Positions 36,387 to 45,661 of a DNA stretch of 64,000 nucleotides are shown piece after piece (position 1 is the first letter of the stretch; the number at the start of each line of letters is the position of its first letter). Origin of the DNA: Limisphaerales bacterium (lineage in GTDB: Bacteria; Verrucomicrobiota; Verrucomicrobiia; Limisphaerales; AAA164-E04). The notes below the pieces were generated by a model. That model was not told where the DNA came from, ran no database searches, and was given only the letters and a program-made list of their open reading frames with translations. Position numbers and translations under genes: made by a program. The DNA lies in contig JAMASS010000004.1 in assembly GCA_024761205.1 (NCBI GenBank), positions 248,001 through 312,000 of the forward strand. The letters run 5' to 3'.

Positions 36387-37412
36387 CTAGCTGACCTCGA
36401 CAATTGCCTTGATCACACCCGTTTCGGGAAGCGTGTAAGAGGGAAAATTCGCCACCAATTCCTCAAACCCCGATCGATGCGTGATCCACGGACGGGTGTC
36501 AATCACGCCCTCCTCGATCAGTTGAATAACTCTCGAAAAATCCTTTGGCAACGCATTGCGCGAAGAAAGCAGCGTCATCTCCCGACAATGAACCAAAGGA
36601 TGATAAAAACCCACCTCCTGAGTCGTGATCCCGACAAACACAAGCCGCCCCGTATGGCCGACATAGTTCACCGCCTGAGACATCGACCGATTACTCCCGG
36701 TGGCATCCAAGACGAGCGTGAACAGACCGCCATCCGTCATGCGCTCCAGCTCTCGAAGATCAGAACGGCTCTCTTTTCCCTGAATCACGCGGTCCACGCC
36801 CATCGTCTCTTTGCAAAACCGGAGCCGCTGTTCATTTAGATCGAGCAGAGTGATCTTCGCTTTGGCCACTCGAGCAAACTCAATCACCGAAAGACCGATC
36901 GGCCCCGCACCAATGACCAATACATTTTCCCCTTCCCGCGCCGCGCCGCGATCGACCGCGTGACAGCCGATGGCCAAAGTCTCCACCAAGGCCAACTGCT
37001 CGTAAGTCATCTTCGTCGCCACATGCAATTTGCGAGCCGGCACGACAAATTCCGGCCGCAACCCGCCGTCCGTGTGCACGCCCAAGACCTCGAGATTCTC
37101 ACAACAGTTGCTCCGGCCCAGACGACTCGAAAAACTTTCCGGATTGTTCATGTAGGGCTCCACCGAGCATTGATCTCCCGGTTTCACGTTAGTTACTGAC
37201 TCGCCAACCGCCAACACCTCAACGCCCAACTCATGCCCAGGAATGACTGGATAATTGAAGAATGGCATCCTTCCGAGATAACCGGAGATATCCGTCCCGC
37301 AAACCCCCACGCGATGCACCCGAATCAAAGCCTCATCTGCTCTCAGGGGCTTCGGCGGTGCGATCTCAGCAATGGAGAATTTCTTGGGGGCCTCCAATAC
37401 AATCGCCTTCAT
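36387..37412 (-). CDS. Zinc-dependent alcohol/sugar-alcohol dehydrogenase (MDR family)
   Basis: This 341-residue medium-chain dehydrogenase has catalytic zinc residues in VGVCGTDISGYLGRMP (Cys) and PVIPGHELGVEV (His-Glu). In place of the usual four-Cys structural zinc loop it has RLGRSNCCENLEVLGVHTD, a form seen in a sorbitol/threonine/galactonate-type subgroup. The Rossmann motif is VIGAGPIGLSVIEFARVA, followed by TLLDLNEQRL, where Asp favours NAD over NADP. The substrate is not determined; a polyol or hydroxy acid is likely from the subgroup. The gene is followed 12 bases later by the FMN reductase gene and preceded by the zinc-finger gene, on the same strand. Confidence 0.88.
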   Translation of the reverse strand: MKAIVLEAPKKFSIAEIAPPKPLRADEALIRVHRVGVCGTDISGYLGRMPFFNYPVIPGHELGVEVLAVGESVTNVKPGDQCSVEPYMNNPESFSSRLGRSNCCENLEVLGVHTDGGLRPEFVVPARKLHVATKMTYEQLALVETLAIGCHAVDRGAAREGENVLVIGAGPIGLSVIEFARVAKAKITLLDLNEQRLRFCKETMGVDRVIQGKESRSDLRELERMTDGGLFTLVLDATGSNRSMSQAVNYVGHTGRLVFVGITTQEVGFYHPLVHCREMTLLSSRNALPKDFSRVIQLIEEGVIDTRPWITHRSGFEELVANFPSYTLPETGVIKAIVEVS

Positions 37413-37456
37413 CCCTTGATTCCGTCCCTGGGGGGTAACGCCAAAGCAACAAAAAC

Positions 37457-37777
37457 CTACCTAGTCAGTCGTTGGAATTCCCCTCCGTCGAGCCAAACTC
37501 CATTGCATTGCGAACAGCGATCCACCACAACGGACCGATTCTGCTTACTATAAATCCGAAGCAACCGCCCCCCATCCCGGGGACAATTTCCGGGTTTGCC
37601 ATCCAGACCAGAATCGGATCCTACGAAGCTACGAGCTCCAGCACCCTTGCCCTCAAGCACAGCCGTCAACTCGCTCTCGTCAAACCACAATCCACCACGC
37701 CGCTCACATCGATCTACCTCAACACTGGCAACCGTCTTGGCCCGCAAGGCATCGCCCTCGCATTTGGAACACTTCAT
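37457..37777 (-). CDS. TFIIB-type zinc-ribbon protein (zf-TFIIB), two repeats
   Basis: This is a small protein of 106 residues with two zf-TFIIB units. The first is MKCSKCEG, then VEVDRCERRGGLWFDESEL. The second is GNCPRDGGRLL, then VVVDRCSQCNGVWLDGGEF. Each unit normally binds one zinc through two CxxC pairs. In the first unit the distal pair is CERR instead of CxxC, so one ligand is missing. In the second the proximal pair is CPRD, a variant common in this family. Zinc binding by the first unit may therefore be weak. The function of this family is unknown. It is the first gene of the minus-strand run and the upstream 260 bases carry no gene. Confidence 0.78.
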   Translation of the reverse strand: MKCSKCEGDALRAKTVASVEVDRCERRGGLWFDESELTAVLEGKGAGARSFVGSDSGLDGKPGNCPRDGGRLLRIYSKQNRSVVVDRCSQCNGVWLDGGEFQRLTR

Positions 37778-38044
37778 GCCCGGGTTCTAACCGGACAGCA
37801 GTAATCATTCAAGTCACACCTTGCCGCCGCCATCCTTTCAGTAGGTTCTCTCCCGTTAATAATATTGATCCTCTCGGTGCTAGGGCGAACAGGTGAGGCT
37901 TCTTCAATTTCTCACTGATATTGGGTAACAAGGCCCGGTGCGAGTGTGTATTTTAGTCGTTATCCCAAAACTTGAATGACTGATAATGAAATCAAATAAT
38001 GTGCACCATCCAAGCTCATCCAACAAAATGAAACCACCCGCCGC

Positions 38045-38416
38045 CTCTTTCTGGCGAGCCTTCTCCTCCTCGGAACAGCATTGACTCCGGTGAAGGTTCA
38101 GCTTGGAATTGATTTTGAAAATTGGGTGGACATGTTAGCCGTCTATGTCGCCTCTTCATCTTATATTCAGAGGAACACTGAGTACACCGAGGCGGCACCC
38201 GGACACGCACTCGTGAATCTTCCTGAGGACACCAACACACTCATTGACAGTCAAGGCGGGGGCTACTTTGAAGGTGTTGTGTCTCAGAGCGGTGAGTTAA
38301 TGGAAAAGCAACTCTTAAGGGTTTCGAACATTGTAGTACAAAGCGACTGGAGCGGACATGTCCGCCATTCACGGACTTATGATCAAGGATCATTACCCGC
38401 CAAGGATATCACTTAG
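38045..38416 (+). pseudogene. Small exported protein with a frameshift right after the start
   Basis: One frame encodes a clean signal-like N-terminus (TRRLFLASLLLLGTALTPVK) followed by VQLGIDFENWVDMLAVYVAS and about 90 further residues to a TAG at 38416. The only good ATG just upstream (about 38029) is one base out of frame with it, so a single-base insertion in the run of A or C after the start would have broken the gene. Alternatively it starts later, at 38081 on a TTG inside the signal peptide. The family is unknown. The RR before the hydrophobic core is suggestive of Tat export but lacks the full motif. Confidence 0.45.
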
Positions 38417-39204
38417 CCTCGGGTTGCCATGCTGGCCATGATTATGAAAATGAGGCCGAGCCCGATTTTAAGCAAAACCCGCTACATCCGTATTTTGGGG
38501 AAGTGGAGTTGATGCCGCTATGAGGTGCTGGATTCCTTGGCTCAGGGAACCGGTTCCATGCGCAAGGGTTCGGACTCCGTAACCTTCAAAACCGGGAAAA
38601 AAGGCCGAGTCACTTATTCCCTGCCCTGGCTCACTGTGCTGCTACATTGCTCCACTTGGTGAGAGGGGTTCCCCACGACATTGGCGCAGAATTAGCGTCC
38701 CGCAACCCCTTGAACCGAGCGGCGCGTTCGGAACATAAAACCGGTGCGACGTCAGCTTTGTCCGAATTATCTGAAACATCATTGCCATGACGAACGAAAA
38801 TTTCACCGACTGCCCGTGGCGGCCATCACGGTGGCGGCTTTTTTACTGGGGTTCCTGTTTCAAGAGGCGCGAGAACAGGGCGACCGCGCCTCGAGCCAAG
38901 GCAAGCCAAAATGAAACGGCCCTCATCCCGAGAGATTTCCACAGCGAGAGCCAATCAGGAGCAGCTCATCCGGGAGTTTCCTGATCAAATACTACGACCC
39001 CGACAGACGCGATCCCAATTACCGAAAAAAGGGAACTACTATCACGCATCGTCGCCTTCCTGCACTCCTCGCCCCGAGACACTCCCTCCGCTTCCGCCGA
39101 TGCTGAAAAACAATCACGGCATCGAAGATTTGGGAGCGCGTGGTGGCTAGTTTGATGAGGCATTACAGTCCGCAATGATAAATTATGGGCATGGCTGGTA
39201 GCGG
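38417..39204. other. Eroded stretch without an assignable gene
   Basis: Around 38790-38900 a plus frame encodes a probable membrane helix (VAAITVAAFLLGFLFQEARE) after an ATG in another frame (MTNENFTDCP). This looks like a small frameshifted membrane protein. The stretch 38450-38700 has protein-like blocks without recognisable motif. No intact gene is present. Confidence 0.35.
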
Positions 39205-40081
39205 GTGATGCTTCACCTCGGGCACGCGGATGAGGGCGCGCTTGTGAATCTGTTGACCATATTCCAACGCTTTCCGGATCAGGAAGCCTGCCTTGCGCAT
39301 TGGGTGCGGGTGGACTGGAGTGATGAACCCCGCTGCCCCCATTGCGCCAGTGGCAAGGTGGCCTGCAAAGCCGACAACCTCCGTATTGGACGCTGGACCT
39401 GCCATGTCTGCAAGTCTAGTTTTAACGTCTTGGCGGGAACTCTTTTTAAGAAAACCAGGGTCCCGCTCCAGAGATGGTTCATGGCTATGGGCATCCCGAT
39501 CAACGCCAAGAAGAGCTTATCCCGCCACCAATTGGCCCGCGACCTCGGGCTAACGCAGCCCGCCGCCCTGCGCTTGCAACGGCTTCCAGGTCGGGGGAAG
39601 CAGGCCCGTCTTGCAAGGCATCGCCGAGACCGACGAGACTTACGTGGGCGGCAAACCGCGCAAAGGGAGCAGCCCCAAGAGTCCCGCTACCAATACCCCT
39701 TCCCCCCCGAGACGAGGCCGAGGCACCCGTAAAACTCCGGTCATTGGTGCTGTAGAACGGGGCGGAAGGGATTGTCGCCTCGCGTTGCCGAGTCCCTGTC
39801 CGGCAAGGGGCTGTTGAAAAGTAGGGCACCCTTCCGATTACCAATGAATACCGCGCCTATCGCCCCGCTCCGGTTTTCGGCCCGCCGTCATCAATCACGC
39901 CCTCGCTTATGCGGAAGGGCTCGTCAACACGATTGAAGGCCAAGCCCTGATAAAACGAGCACGGCTCGCACCACCACTACAGCAAACGTCGGATGCTGCT
40001 TTTCATCGCTGAGGCGGTCTGGAAATACAACCATCGAAAGGGGATCACCTTTGCTTGCTTGATGCGGAGGGCGCTCGCGTG
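39205..40081 (+). mobile_element. IS1595-family (ISXO2-like) transposase remnant, copy 2
   Basis: The N-terminal half is in one frame: FQRFPDQEACLAHWVRVDWS, zinc ribbon CPHCASGKVACKADN with CHVCKSSFNVLAGTLF, then SLSRHQLARDLGLTQPAALR. After a frameshift near 39570-39600 the first DDE Asp region follows in another frame (LQGIAETDETYVGGKPRKG), and later RGTRKTPVIGAVERGG. Further blocks up to 40081 correspond to NEYRAYRP, AVINHARAYAEGLVNTIEG and the family's usual end. At least four frameshifts are present, so it is inactive. Flanking inverted repeats were not identified. Confidence 0.8.
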
Positions 40082-40397
40082 AGCCGGATCAATCAGCTCT
40101 ACTACGCCGACATGGTCGGCCTGATCCTCATGCGCAAACTAAAGCCGCGCCGGAAAGCCACCTTCAGCCGCGAGATGGCGACGGTCGGAGAGATGAAAGC
40201 CAATGGCAAACGCTACCCGGCCTGCAACTCCTGAGCGTGCCGGACATATTGGCGGGGCGTTGCTTCGAGCTACCGGGCGTGCCCGTTACCCGCAGCTCCA
40301 GACAGACGCAGCTCCCCCTCCCCGCCGAAGCCTCTCCATGCCCTTAACTTATCCTTCTGTTCACATAAAAAACTCCGCTCTCTCCCATTCAAAAATC
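40082..40397. other. Stretch between the transposase remnant and the hydroxyproline operon
   Basis: A plus frame reads RINQLYYADMVGLILMRKLK and then FSREMATVGEMKANGKRYPA before a stop, which looks like a fragment of an unknown protein. The rest has no recognisable gene. The 3' end of the hydroxyproline operon lies to the right. Confidence 0.3.
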
Positions 40398-41651
40398 CTA
40401 TAAAAACCGACTCGGGCTAAACGGGCTCGCATCGATATGCGGCGCTTCGCCGGACAGGATTTCTGCCACCAAACGACCGGTTGCCGGTGCCAGACTTAAC
40501 CCGAGCATGTTATGCCCCGTTGCCAAGAAGGCATTACCCAACCTCGGAACCCGACCAACAATGGGCAGGCTATCCCACGTCATGGGGCGCCATCCAAACC
40601 ATTCCTCCCGTGTCCCTGAGGTGTGCGGCTCCAAAAGATACACCTCCGCCGAAGTCCGCAGTTGTCGAATCCGCTTCTCGGGAATCGTGGCATCAAACCC
40701 GGCAAACTCCATCATCGATCCCAAACGGTATTCCCCTTTAAAAGGAGTCACACCGACTTTATGCTCCGGAAACAACATCGGATGGGTCGGACAAATCGAA
40801 GGGCGCCGCATGGTCACAGAATATCCCTTCCCGGGCTCCACTGGAATCGGGCACCGTAACTCCCTTCCCAACTTCGAACTCCAAGCCCCCATCGCAAACA
40901 CGTAGTGATCCGCTCGCATCTCCCCGCCCGCAGTCTGCAAAACAAATACCCGTTGTCCTTCCTTCCTCACCTGCTGCAATTCGCAACCAGTGACAAACCG
41001 AACACCCTCTTCCCGCAATCGTGCTCCCCAACTCCGATTAAGCAAATCCGGCCGCAGATGTGTGTCCCCCTCATAAAAGAAAGCACCGGCTAAATCCGAT
41101 CGCAGCGCCGGCTCAAACTCCGATAAATCCTTGCCCTCAATGCTGCGAGCAGCGATACCAAACTCCTTAGTTAGCAAATCATCGTTCCGCCCGAAGTCCT
41201 GCACCCCTTTCTCAGTGCGTAGCACGTACAACAGCCCCTCCTCTTGCCACTCGCAGTGAAGATTTTCGTCATCGACCAGATGCCGATACTCCCTCATCGA
41301 CGAATCCAACATCGCTTTCAAATGAACCCCGGCGCGCAGCATCGGCTCACGCCGGCAACATCGAGCAAACTGCCACATCCAATGCCACAATGCCGGACTA
41401 AGACGCGGACGCACGCGAAAAGGCGCGTTCGGCTTTAACAGCGACTTCAGCGCCGCCCGAACAGCTCCAGGCTCGGTCAGGGGCAACACATGACTCGGAC
41501 AAACAAACCCACAGTTCCCGTGGGAACAAGCTCCGGCTAACCTCCCTTTTTCAATGACCGTCACCCGGTAGCCGGCACGGAAGAGATAATGAGCACAAGC
41601 AATACCCACGACTCCGCCGCCGACAATGATTACCGAATCCGTGCGCGCCAT
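40398..41651 (-). CDS. FAD-dependent D-amino-acid (cis-4-hydroxy-D-proline) dehydrogenase
   Basis: This is a 417-residue DadA/glycine-oxidase-type flavoprotein. The FAD dinucleotide-binding motif is SVIIVGGGVVGIACAHYLFR (residues 6-25), followed by VTVIEKG. The core block CGFVCPSHVLPL and the substrate-domain end GWRPMTWDSLPIVGRVPRLG, then ATGHNMLGLSLAPATGRLVA, are complete. Next to a 4-hydroxyproline epimerase and a DHDPS-family deaminase it most likely oxidises cis-4-hydroxy-D-proline to 1-pyrroline-4-hydroxy-2-carboxylate, passing electrons to the respiratory chain. The start lies 9 bases after the epimerase stop. The substrate is inferred from the operon; sequence alone gives only D-amino-acid dehydrogenase. 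Confidence 0.88.
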   Translation of the reverse strand: MARTDSVIIVGGGVVGIACAHYLFRAGYRVTVIEKGRLAGACSHGNCGFVCPSHVLPLTEPGAVRAALKSLLKPNAPFRVRPRLSPALWHWMWQFARCCRREPMLRAGVHLKAMLDSSMREYRHLVDDENLHCEWQEEGLLYVLRTEKGVQDFGRNDDLLTKEFGIAARSIEGKDLSEFEPALRSDLAGAFFYEGDTHLRPDLLNRSWGARLREEGVRFVTGCELQQVRKEGQRVFVLQTAGGEMRADHYVFAMGAWSSKLGRELRCPIPVEPGKGYSVTMRRPSICPTHPMLFPEHKVGVTPFKGEYRLGSMMEFAGFDATIPEKRIRQLRTSAEVYLLEPHTSGTREEWFGWRPMTWDSLPIVGRVPRLGNAFLATGHNMLGLSLAPATGRLVAEILSGEAPHIDASPFSPSRFL

Positions 41652-41660
41652 TTGAAATCC

Positions 41661-42593
41661 TTATGCGATGCCCTCTCGAAACGGATCATCCGGATGCTGC
41701 AACAAAGTCGCCTCGCTGTAGACATAGGCCCGACCGGTAATTCGCGGAATCACTCGACCGGATTCATCCAACCGATAGCTGCCCTCAAACCGGCCTCCGG
41801 AAATGCTCTCTTGGATCCAGGAATTCTCGGGCCGCAATTTTCCCGATGCCGCCAAACAAGCCAACTTCGCACTCGTGCCGGTACCACACGGAGACCGGTC
41901 GTAGGCATTTCCCGGACAGAGCACAAAGTTGCGACTGTCAGCACCCGAAGACTCCGGTGGCCCAAAAAACTCCACATGATCGATCTCACCTCCATCATCC
42001 CCGGTGATGCCCTGATTCCGCAGCGCGTCTTTAATTCGCTGTGCCGCCTCGGTTAGTCTTTTGGCGTTCGTTAGCTTCAACTCACAAGGAGCGTCAGCTA
42101 CGAGAAAGAACCAATTCCCCCCCCAAGCGAGGTCCCCCGTCACGGTTCCCATCTCGGGAACCACTAATGACAACGCTTCGTAAAAACGATAGCTGGGGAC
42201 ATTCTCAACGGTCACCTCATTGGGACTCCTCAACTCGACGCTCACCACGCCAACCGGTGTCTCTAATCGATGGATCCCCAGCGACATCCGTCCCTGATAC
42301 GCCAGTGAAACCGCCACCCCGATCGTTCCGTGCCCGCACATCCCGAGATACCCCACGTTATTGAAAAATACGACCCCGGCCACGCAGGTTGAATCTTCCG
42401 GCTCGCACAACAAGGCGCCGACCAAAATATCGGACCCCCGAGGCTCCAAGATCGCCGTTCGCCGATAGACATCGAAACTCTGAGCGAAACGCTTCCGTCG
42501 CTCAACCAACGGTCCCTGTCCCAGGTCCGGCCCTCCTTCGATGATGAGACGGGTTGGTTCGCCCTCAGTATGGGAGTCAATGACCCGCATCAT
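41661..42593 (-). CDS. 4-hydroxyproline 2-epimerase (proline racemase family)
   Basis: This 310-residue enzyme converts trans-4-hydroxy-L-proline to cis-4-hydroxy-D-proline with two acid/base thiols. Both are present: Cys in NVGYLGMCGHGTIGVAVSL (about residue 88) and Cys in DRSPCGTGTSAKLACLAASG (about residue 236). The substrate block GGNWFFLVAD and the N-terminal RVIDSHTEGEPTRLIIEG fit the 4-hydroxyproline epimerase clade rather than proline racemase or the Thr-containing dehydratase clade. The start ATG ATG overlaps the end of the deaminase gene by 17 bases, so translation is coupled. Confidence 0.9.
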   Translation of the reverse strand: MMRVIDSHTEGEPTRLIIEGGPDLGQGPLVERRKRFAQSFDVYRRTAILEPRGSDILVGALLCEPEDSTCVAGVVFFNNVGYLGMCGHGTIGVAVSLAYQGRMSLGIHRLETPVGVVSVELRSPNEVTVENVPSYRFYEALSLVVPEMGTVTGDLAWGGNWFFLVADAPCELKLTNAKRLTEAAQRIKDALRNQGITGDDGGEIDHVEFFGPPESSGADSRNFVLCPGNAYDRSPCGTGTSAKLACLAASGKLRPENSWIQESISGGRFEGSYRLDESGRVIPRITGRAYVYSEATLLQHPDDPFREGIA

Positions 42594-43536
42594 ACGATCT
42601 TCCTGACCAAGCGGACCACCAATCCTTAAACACCTTCAGTTGGTTGATGGCAAAAGTCTCTTGGCTGGGGCTCAAGCCATCTGACTCATTGAAGTGTAAC
42701 TCGAATGCAGCGTGCCCCTGCTCCACCATCAAGCGTTTGTAATATAGAACTAAGTCTGGCCCCTCATCAAAGCGGGACAGAACCGTCAGCGCCTGATCCA
42801 ATTCCCAGGCGTAGCGCCGGGCCTCCGGGTCCCCGGCCGCAGCGCGTTCGCACAGAGAAACGAAATGCAAAATCTCTCGGGGGATCACATTCCCGATTCC
42901 TGTGATGGCGCCAACCGCACCACAATTGACGAAGCCATGAAACACCTGCGTATCCACCCCCACCAACAAGACCAAGCCCTCATCACGATGCGTGATGAGC
43001 TCTGCCGCATAGCTCAATGAAGCGGCACCGCCAAACTCCTTGAACCCCACCAGCACCGGAAATTCCGCCTGCAAATCAAAAAACAAATCCGCCTTGGTTT
43101 CGAAACCATAATAAGGACTATTATAGATAATGGACGGCAACCCCCCACCAGCCCGCAAAATGCCCGCAAAATGTGCTCGCTGTGCCGCTGGAGACGTTCC
43201 TCGCGACAACATCCTCGGAATCAGCATCAGTCCCTTCGCACCTACTTCTCGAGCATGGGCCGCATGCGCTGCTGCCGTCTTCGGATTTTGCGCTCCAGTC
43301 CCGACGATCACCGGCACTCCCGCCTGAACCAGTCGCCGGACACCTTCCTGCCGTTGCGCATCCGTCAACAAAGGCCAATCCCCCATCGAGCCACAGTAGA
43401 CAACCGCCCCCATTCCGGCATCAATCAAAGAAACAGCAGTCGACACCAACACCTTGTAATCCGGCTCCCGTTCAGCGGTACAAGGCGTCATCACAGCGGG
43501 AATACAACCCTGAAAAACACTCGCATCAATCCTCAT
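42577..43536 (-). CDS. 1-pyrroline-4-hydroxy-2-carboxylate deaminase (DHDPS family)
   Basis: This 319-residue TIM-barrel aldolase/deaminase has the Schiff-base Lys in VLVGFKEFGG and the catalytic Tyr in IIYNSPYYGFETKADLFFDL, the arrangement of DapA-type enzymes. The N-terminus (GCIPAVMTPCTAEREPDYKV, then YCGSMGDWPLLTDAQR) resembles hydroxyproline-pathway members, which have GSMGDWPLL instead of the DapA GTTGE loop. In the pathway it turns 1-pyrroline-4-hydroxy-2-carboxylate into 2-oxoglutarate semialdehyde, releasing ammonia. The final step, 2-oxoglutarate semialdehyde dehydrogenase, is not in the window. It is the first gene of the three-gene operon. Confidence 0.88.
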   Translation of the reverse strand: MRIDASVFQGCIPAVMTPCTAEREPDYKVLVSTAVSLIDAGMGAVVYCGSMGDWPLLTDAQRQEGVRRLVQAGVPVIVGTGAQNPKTAAAHAAHAREVGAKGLMLIPRMLSRGTSPAAQRAHFAGILRAGGGLPSIIYNSPYYGFETKADLFFDLQAEFPVLVGFKEFGGAASLSYAAELITHRDEGLVLLVGVDTQVFHGFVNCGAVGAITGIGNVIPREILHFVSLCERAAAGDPEARRYAWELDQALTVLSRFDEGPDLVLYYKRLMVEQGHAAFELHFNESDGLSPSQETFAINQLKVFKDWWSAWSGRSYDAGH

Positions 43537-43676
43537 AAATTTCCGAAAAAACTACCCAGGAATAACGGCTCGGAGCAAGAACCATAAGCCGTGGCCGAGA
43601 GGGGTATATGATCGGACCTGATGCGCCCATATGCAGTGAGGCGAGAGTCTCTCGTTCGAACCACGCAGGCTGGAAC

Positions 43677-43764
43677 TTCGCTGCGTGGCGTGGTTGGCCA
43701 CAAGCACCCGCTCATGCCAGGTTTCGATCTTGGCGATAACGGCTCGGCGGCGTCTCGCCCCACC
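43677..43764 (+). repeat. Dispersed repeat, copy B
   Basis: Plus-strand blocks in order are TTCGCTGCGTGGC, CACAAGCACCCGCTCATGCC, GGTTTCGATCTTGGCGATAA and GTCTCGCCCCACC. They match copy A (reverse strand, 33211-33295) and the start of copy C (54435-54500). It lies about 140 bases upstream of the hydroxyproline operon. Apparent ORFs on either strand across it are repeat translations. Confidence 0.65.
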
Positions 43765-43943
43765 GCACCTCAGCATGCTGAGGCATTTCAACCGCAAACG
43801 CAGGATCATCAACAGTAATTCCAGGCACCCCTCCGGGACTTAACCCTCCAAAACCTGCAATTAATCGCCACCCTATCATCTGATTCCCATTACCGACACC
43901 ATCAATCTGCGGACACACCCTGCCCTCACGCCGACACTCTGGC

Positions 43944-44735
43944 CTATAACGCTTCAACAAATCCCGAAAGACCATTAGCAGTCTGAATTCCATCTCTGTG
44001 GCCGGATACACCAACCCAGAGACCGAATTCGAGAACTATCCAGATAGTCTCTCGGCGTCTCTCCTCAATCTCCACTTTCTCCCATCCAATTCTCCCACAA
44101 TAATCAAAAGCGGATGCAACCTTTTCCGCCACATCGTGAACTCCCACGGAAACGCCGCTGCCAACGTTGCAGATTGGATACGGATTTTTGGCGCGAAACA
44201 CCGCCAAGCAAGCATCCACCAAATCTTCCACACACACAACTCCCGCCCCCCCGGCGCTTCGCAGTAAACAAACGACTGGCCCTTCAAAACTTAGCCGGCA
44301 GCATTTTGTGCATCAGCAGTTGGATCATTTCGGAGCCGTCCCCACCACAGTGATCTTCGGGGTCCATAGAGGTGAGATGGAAGAAGCGAGACAAAGCGGG
44401 TACGAGCTTGTGGAATCCAAGGTCTGGCAAAACTTCATACAAAGCGCCTTGGCAGCCGCATACCCCTACCCACATTTGGCAAAACGCCGACGGCGAGCAA
44501 CCGGTCTTCCGACACAAGCAAACGACCATCGCATGTTACAAAGCCCCAAACATCCCAGATAGACGGACTTTTCAACTTCGAACTCGTCCGCCGCTTCAAT
44601 AACGTTGGTGCCAATAGCCAAACCCTCCCCAAGCTGTTCGGAGCGAAACTTATAGCCGGGAACAATGCCACCTCCAGCGTCCGCACATATGAGCACATAC
44701 TCAAACCTGACCCTCCGAAAGTAGCTCCACACATC
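43944..44735 (-). pseudogene. NAD-dependent sugar-nucleotide epimerase (GDP-L-fucose synthase-like), eroded
   Basis: The N-terminal part on the minus strand reads MWSYFRRVRFEYVLICADAG, then GEGLAIGTNVIEAADEFEVE and KSVYLG, a short-chain epimerase core of GDP-fucose synthase type. A middle frame gives LYEVLPDLGFHKLVPALSRF. The C-terminus reads VCVEDLVDACLAVFRAKNPY, PICNVGSGVSVGVHDVAEKV and IGWEKVEIEERRRETIW, ending about 43944. At least three frame changes separate them, and the catalytic YxxxK region is not readable. The gene probably belonged to a surface-polysaccharide pathway. Confidence 0.7.
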
Positions 44736-44829
44736 CTGACAACCCTCAAATCAAGTTCCGACTTCATCCTTGGTAAAAAGGAAAGGGGATTACATACTTG
44801 ATGCCACAAGGGGAGGCTGTTTTCATAGA

Positions 44830-45235
44830 AATTTAGGGGGTTAGCTGAGGGTAGCCGGCCCAGCAGGAGGCTTGGGCCATGGGCTTGCCGGTGAAGGGGT
44901 CGGCTAGCGGGGGGAGTTTGGGCATTTGCTGTTCCTCGAAGTATTCTTTCATGCTCCAGGCTTGGAGACGGGGATAGGTGTTGGGGGAGTCTATTCATGG
45001 GGGAAGGTGCCGGGTTCATCTTTGCTTCAATACGCCCCTCCGAGATGAGATGGTCTCTACGGTGATGAGGATGCCTTGCGGCGGCTTTTTCTTTGCCGAT
45101 GGTGTGGCAGAATGCCCGAATCTGGTCAGCGGCGGGTTGGGCGCTCTTGACTTGGGCCACGACTTTGCGCGTGTGTTGGATGGGCTCGCTCAGGAGGTAG
45201 CCTTCCCTCTCTACCCCGCCATCGCCTATCTATAG
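44830..45235 (-). pseudogene. C-terminal remnant of a site-specific DNA methyltransferase (putative)
   Basis: Minus-strand blocks read VAQVKSAQPAADQIRAFCHT, IGKEKAAAGILITVE (with a frame change), NTYPRLQAWSMKEYFEEQQM, then PKLPPLADPFTGKP. This order resembles the end of adenine-specific DNA methyltransferases of restriction-modification systems. In these a VQVKSG block is followed by an AxxGxxITLE strand and a YPRIQILTxEELL segment. The catalytic DPPY domain is not present in readable form. The similarity is from memory of the family; nothing here is functional. Confidence 0.45.
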
Positions 45236-45660
45236 CGCAGGGTTTAGCGGCTCGTTTAAGTTCCGGCGGATGCGATGCTGCTGGTCAGGAATGGGGGGCA
45301 TAGGTGCTTGGTTTTTCAGGTTTTCCGTCAGCCCTTCAGTCTTCCAAAATACCAGGGGGCGATGCCTTTGCTCAGCACGGGCTGCTTCGTGAGCGAGCCC
45401 GTCTCTTGGCGGGCTTTGGCTGGCGCACCGGTGTTTCCCCTGGGCGACTGTCGGAAGAGAGCACCCAAGGTCCGCTTCATCTGTTCTGCGATATCGGCAC
45501 TCATGGTTCAGTTTTTTTTGTGTTGTCGTTTGTCGTCGGTGTGGTGATTTATTTGGTGAGCATCGCCCCGGTCAACCGCTTGCCAAAAGTCCCTCGACAC
45601 ACCGTGCCCAGCCAATCTTCAGCCGTGTTCACACTTTGATTGATGCGCCAGGCGAACTCG
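45236..45660. other. Eroded stretch beside the methyltransferase remnant
   Basis: No intact gene or clear motif. It may hold more of the former methyltransferase gene or the lost end of transposase copy 3. Confidence 0.3.
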
Positions 45661-45661
45661 T

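Noticed and set aside
43533-43763. Minus-strand ORF of 76 codons upstream of the hydroxyproline operon
   Set aside because: It is a translation of the dispersed repeat. Such ORFs arise wherever the element sits and are unlikely to be genes.
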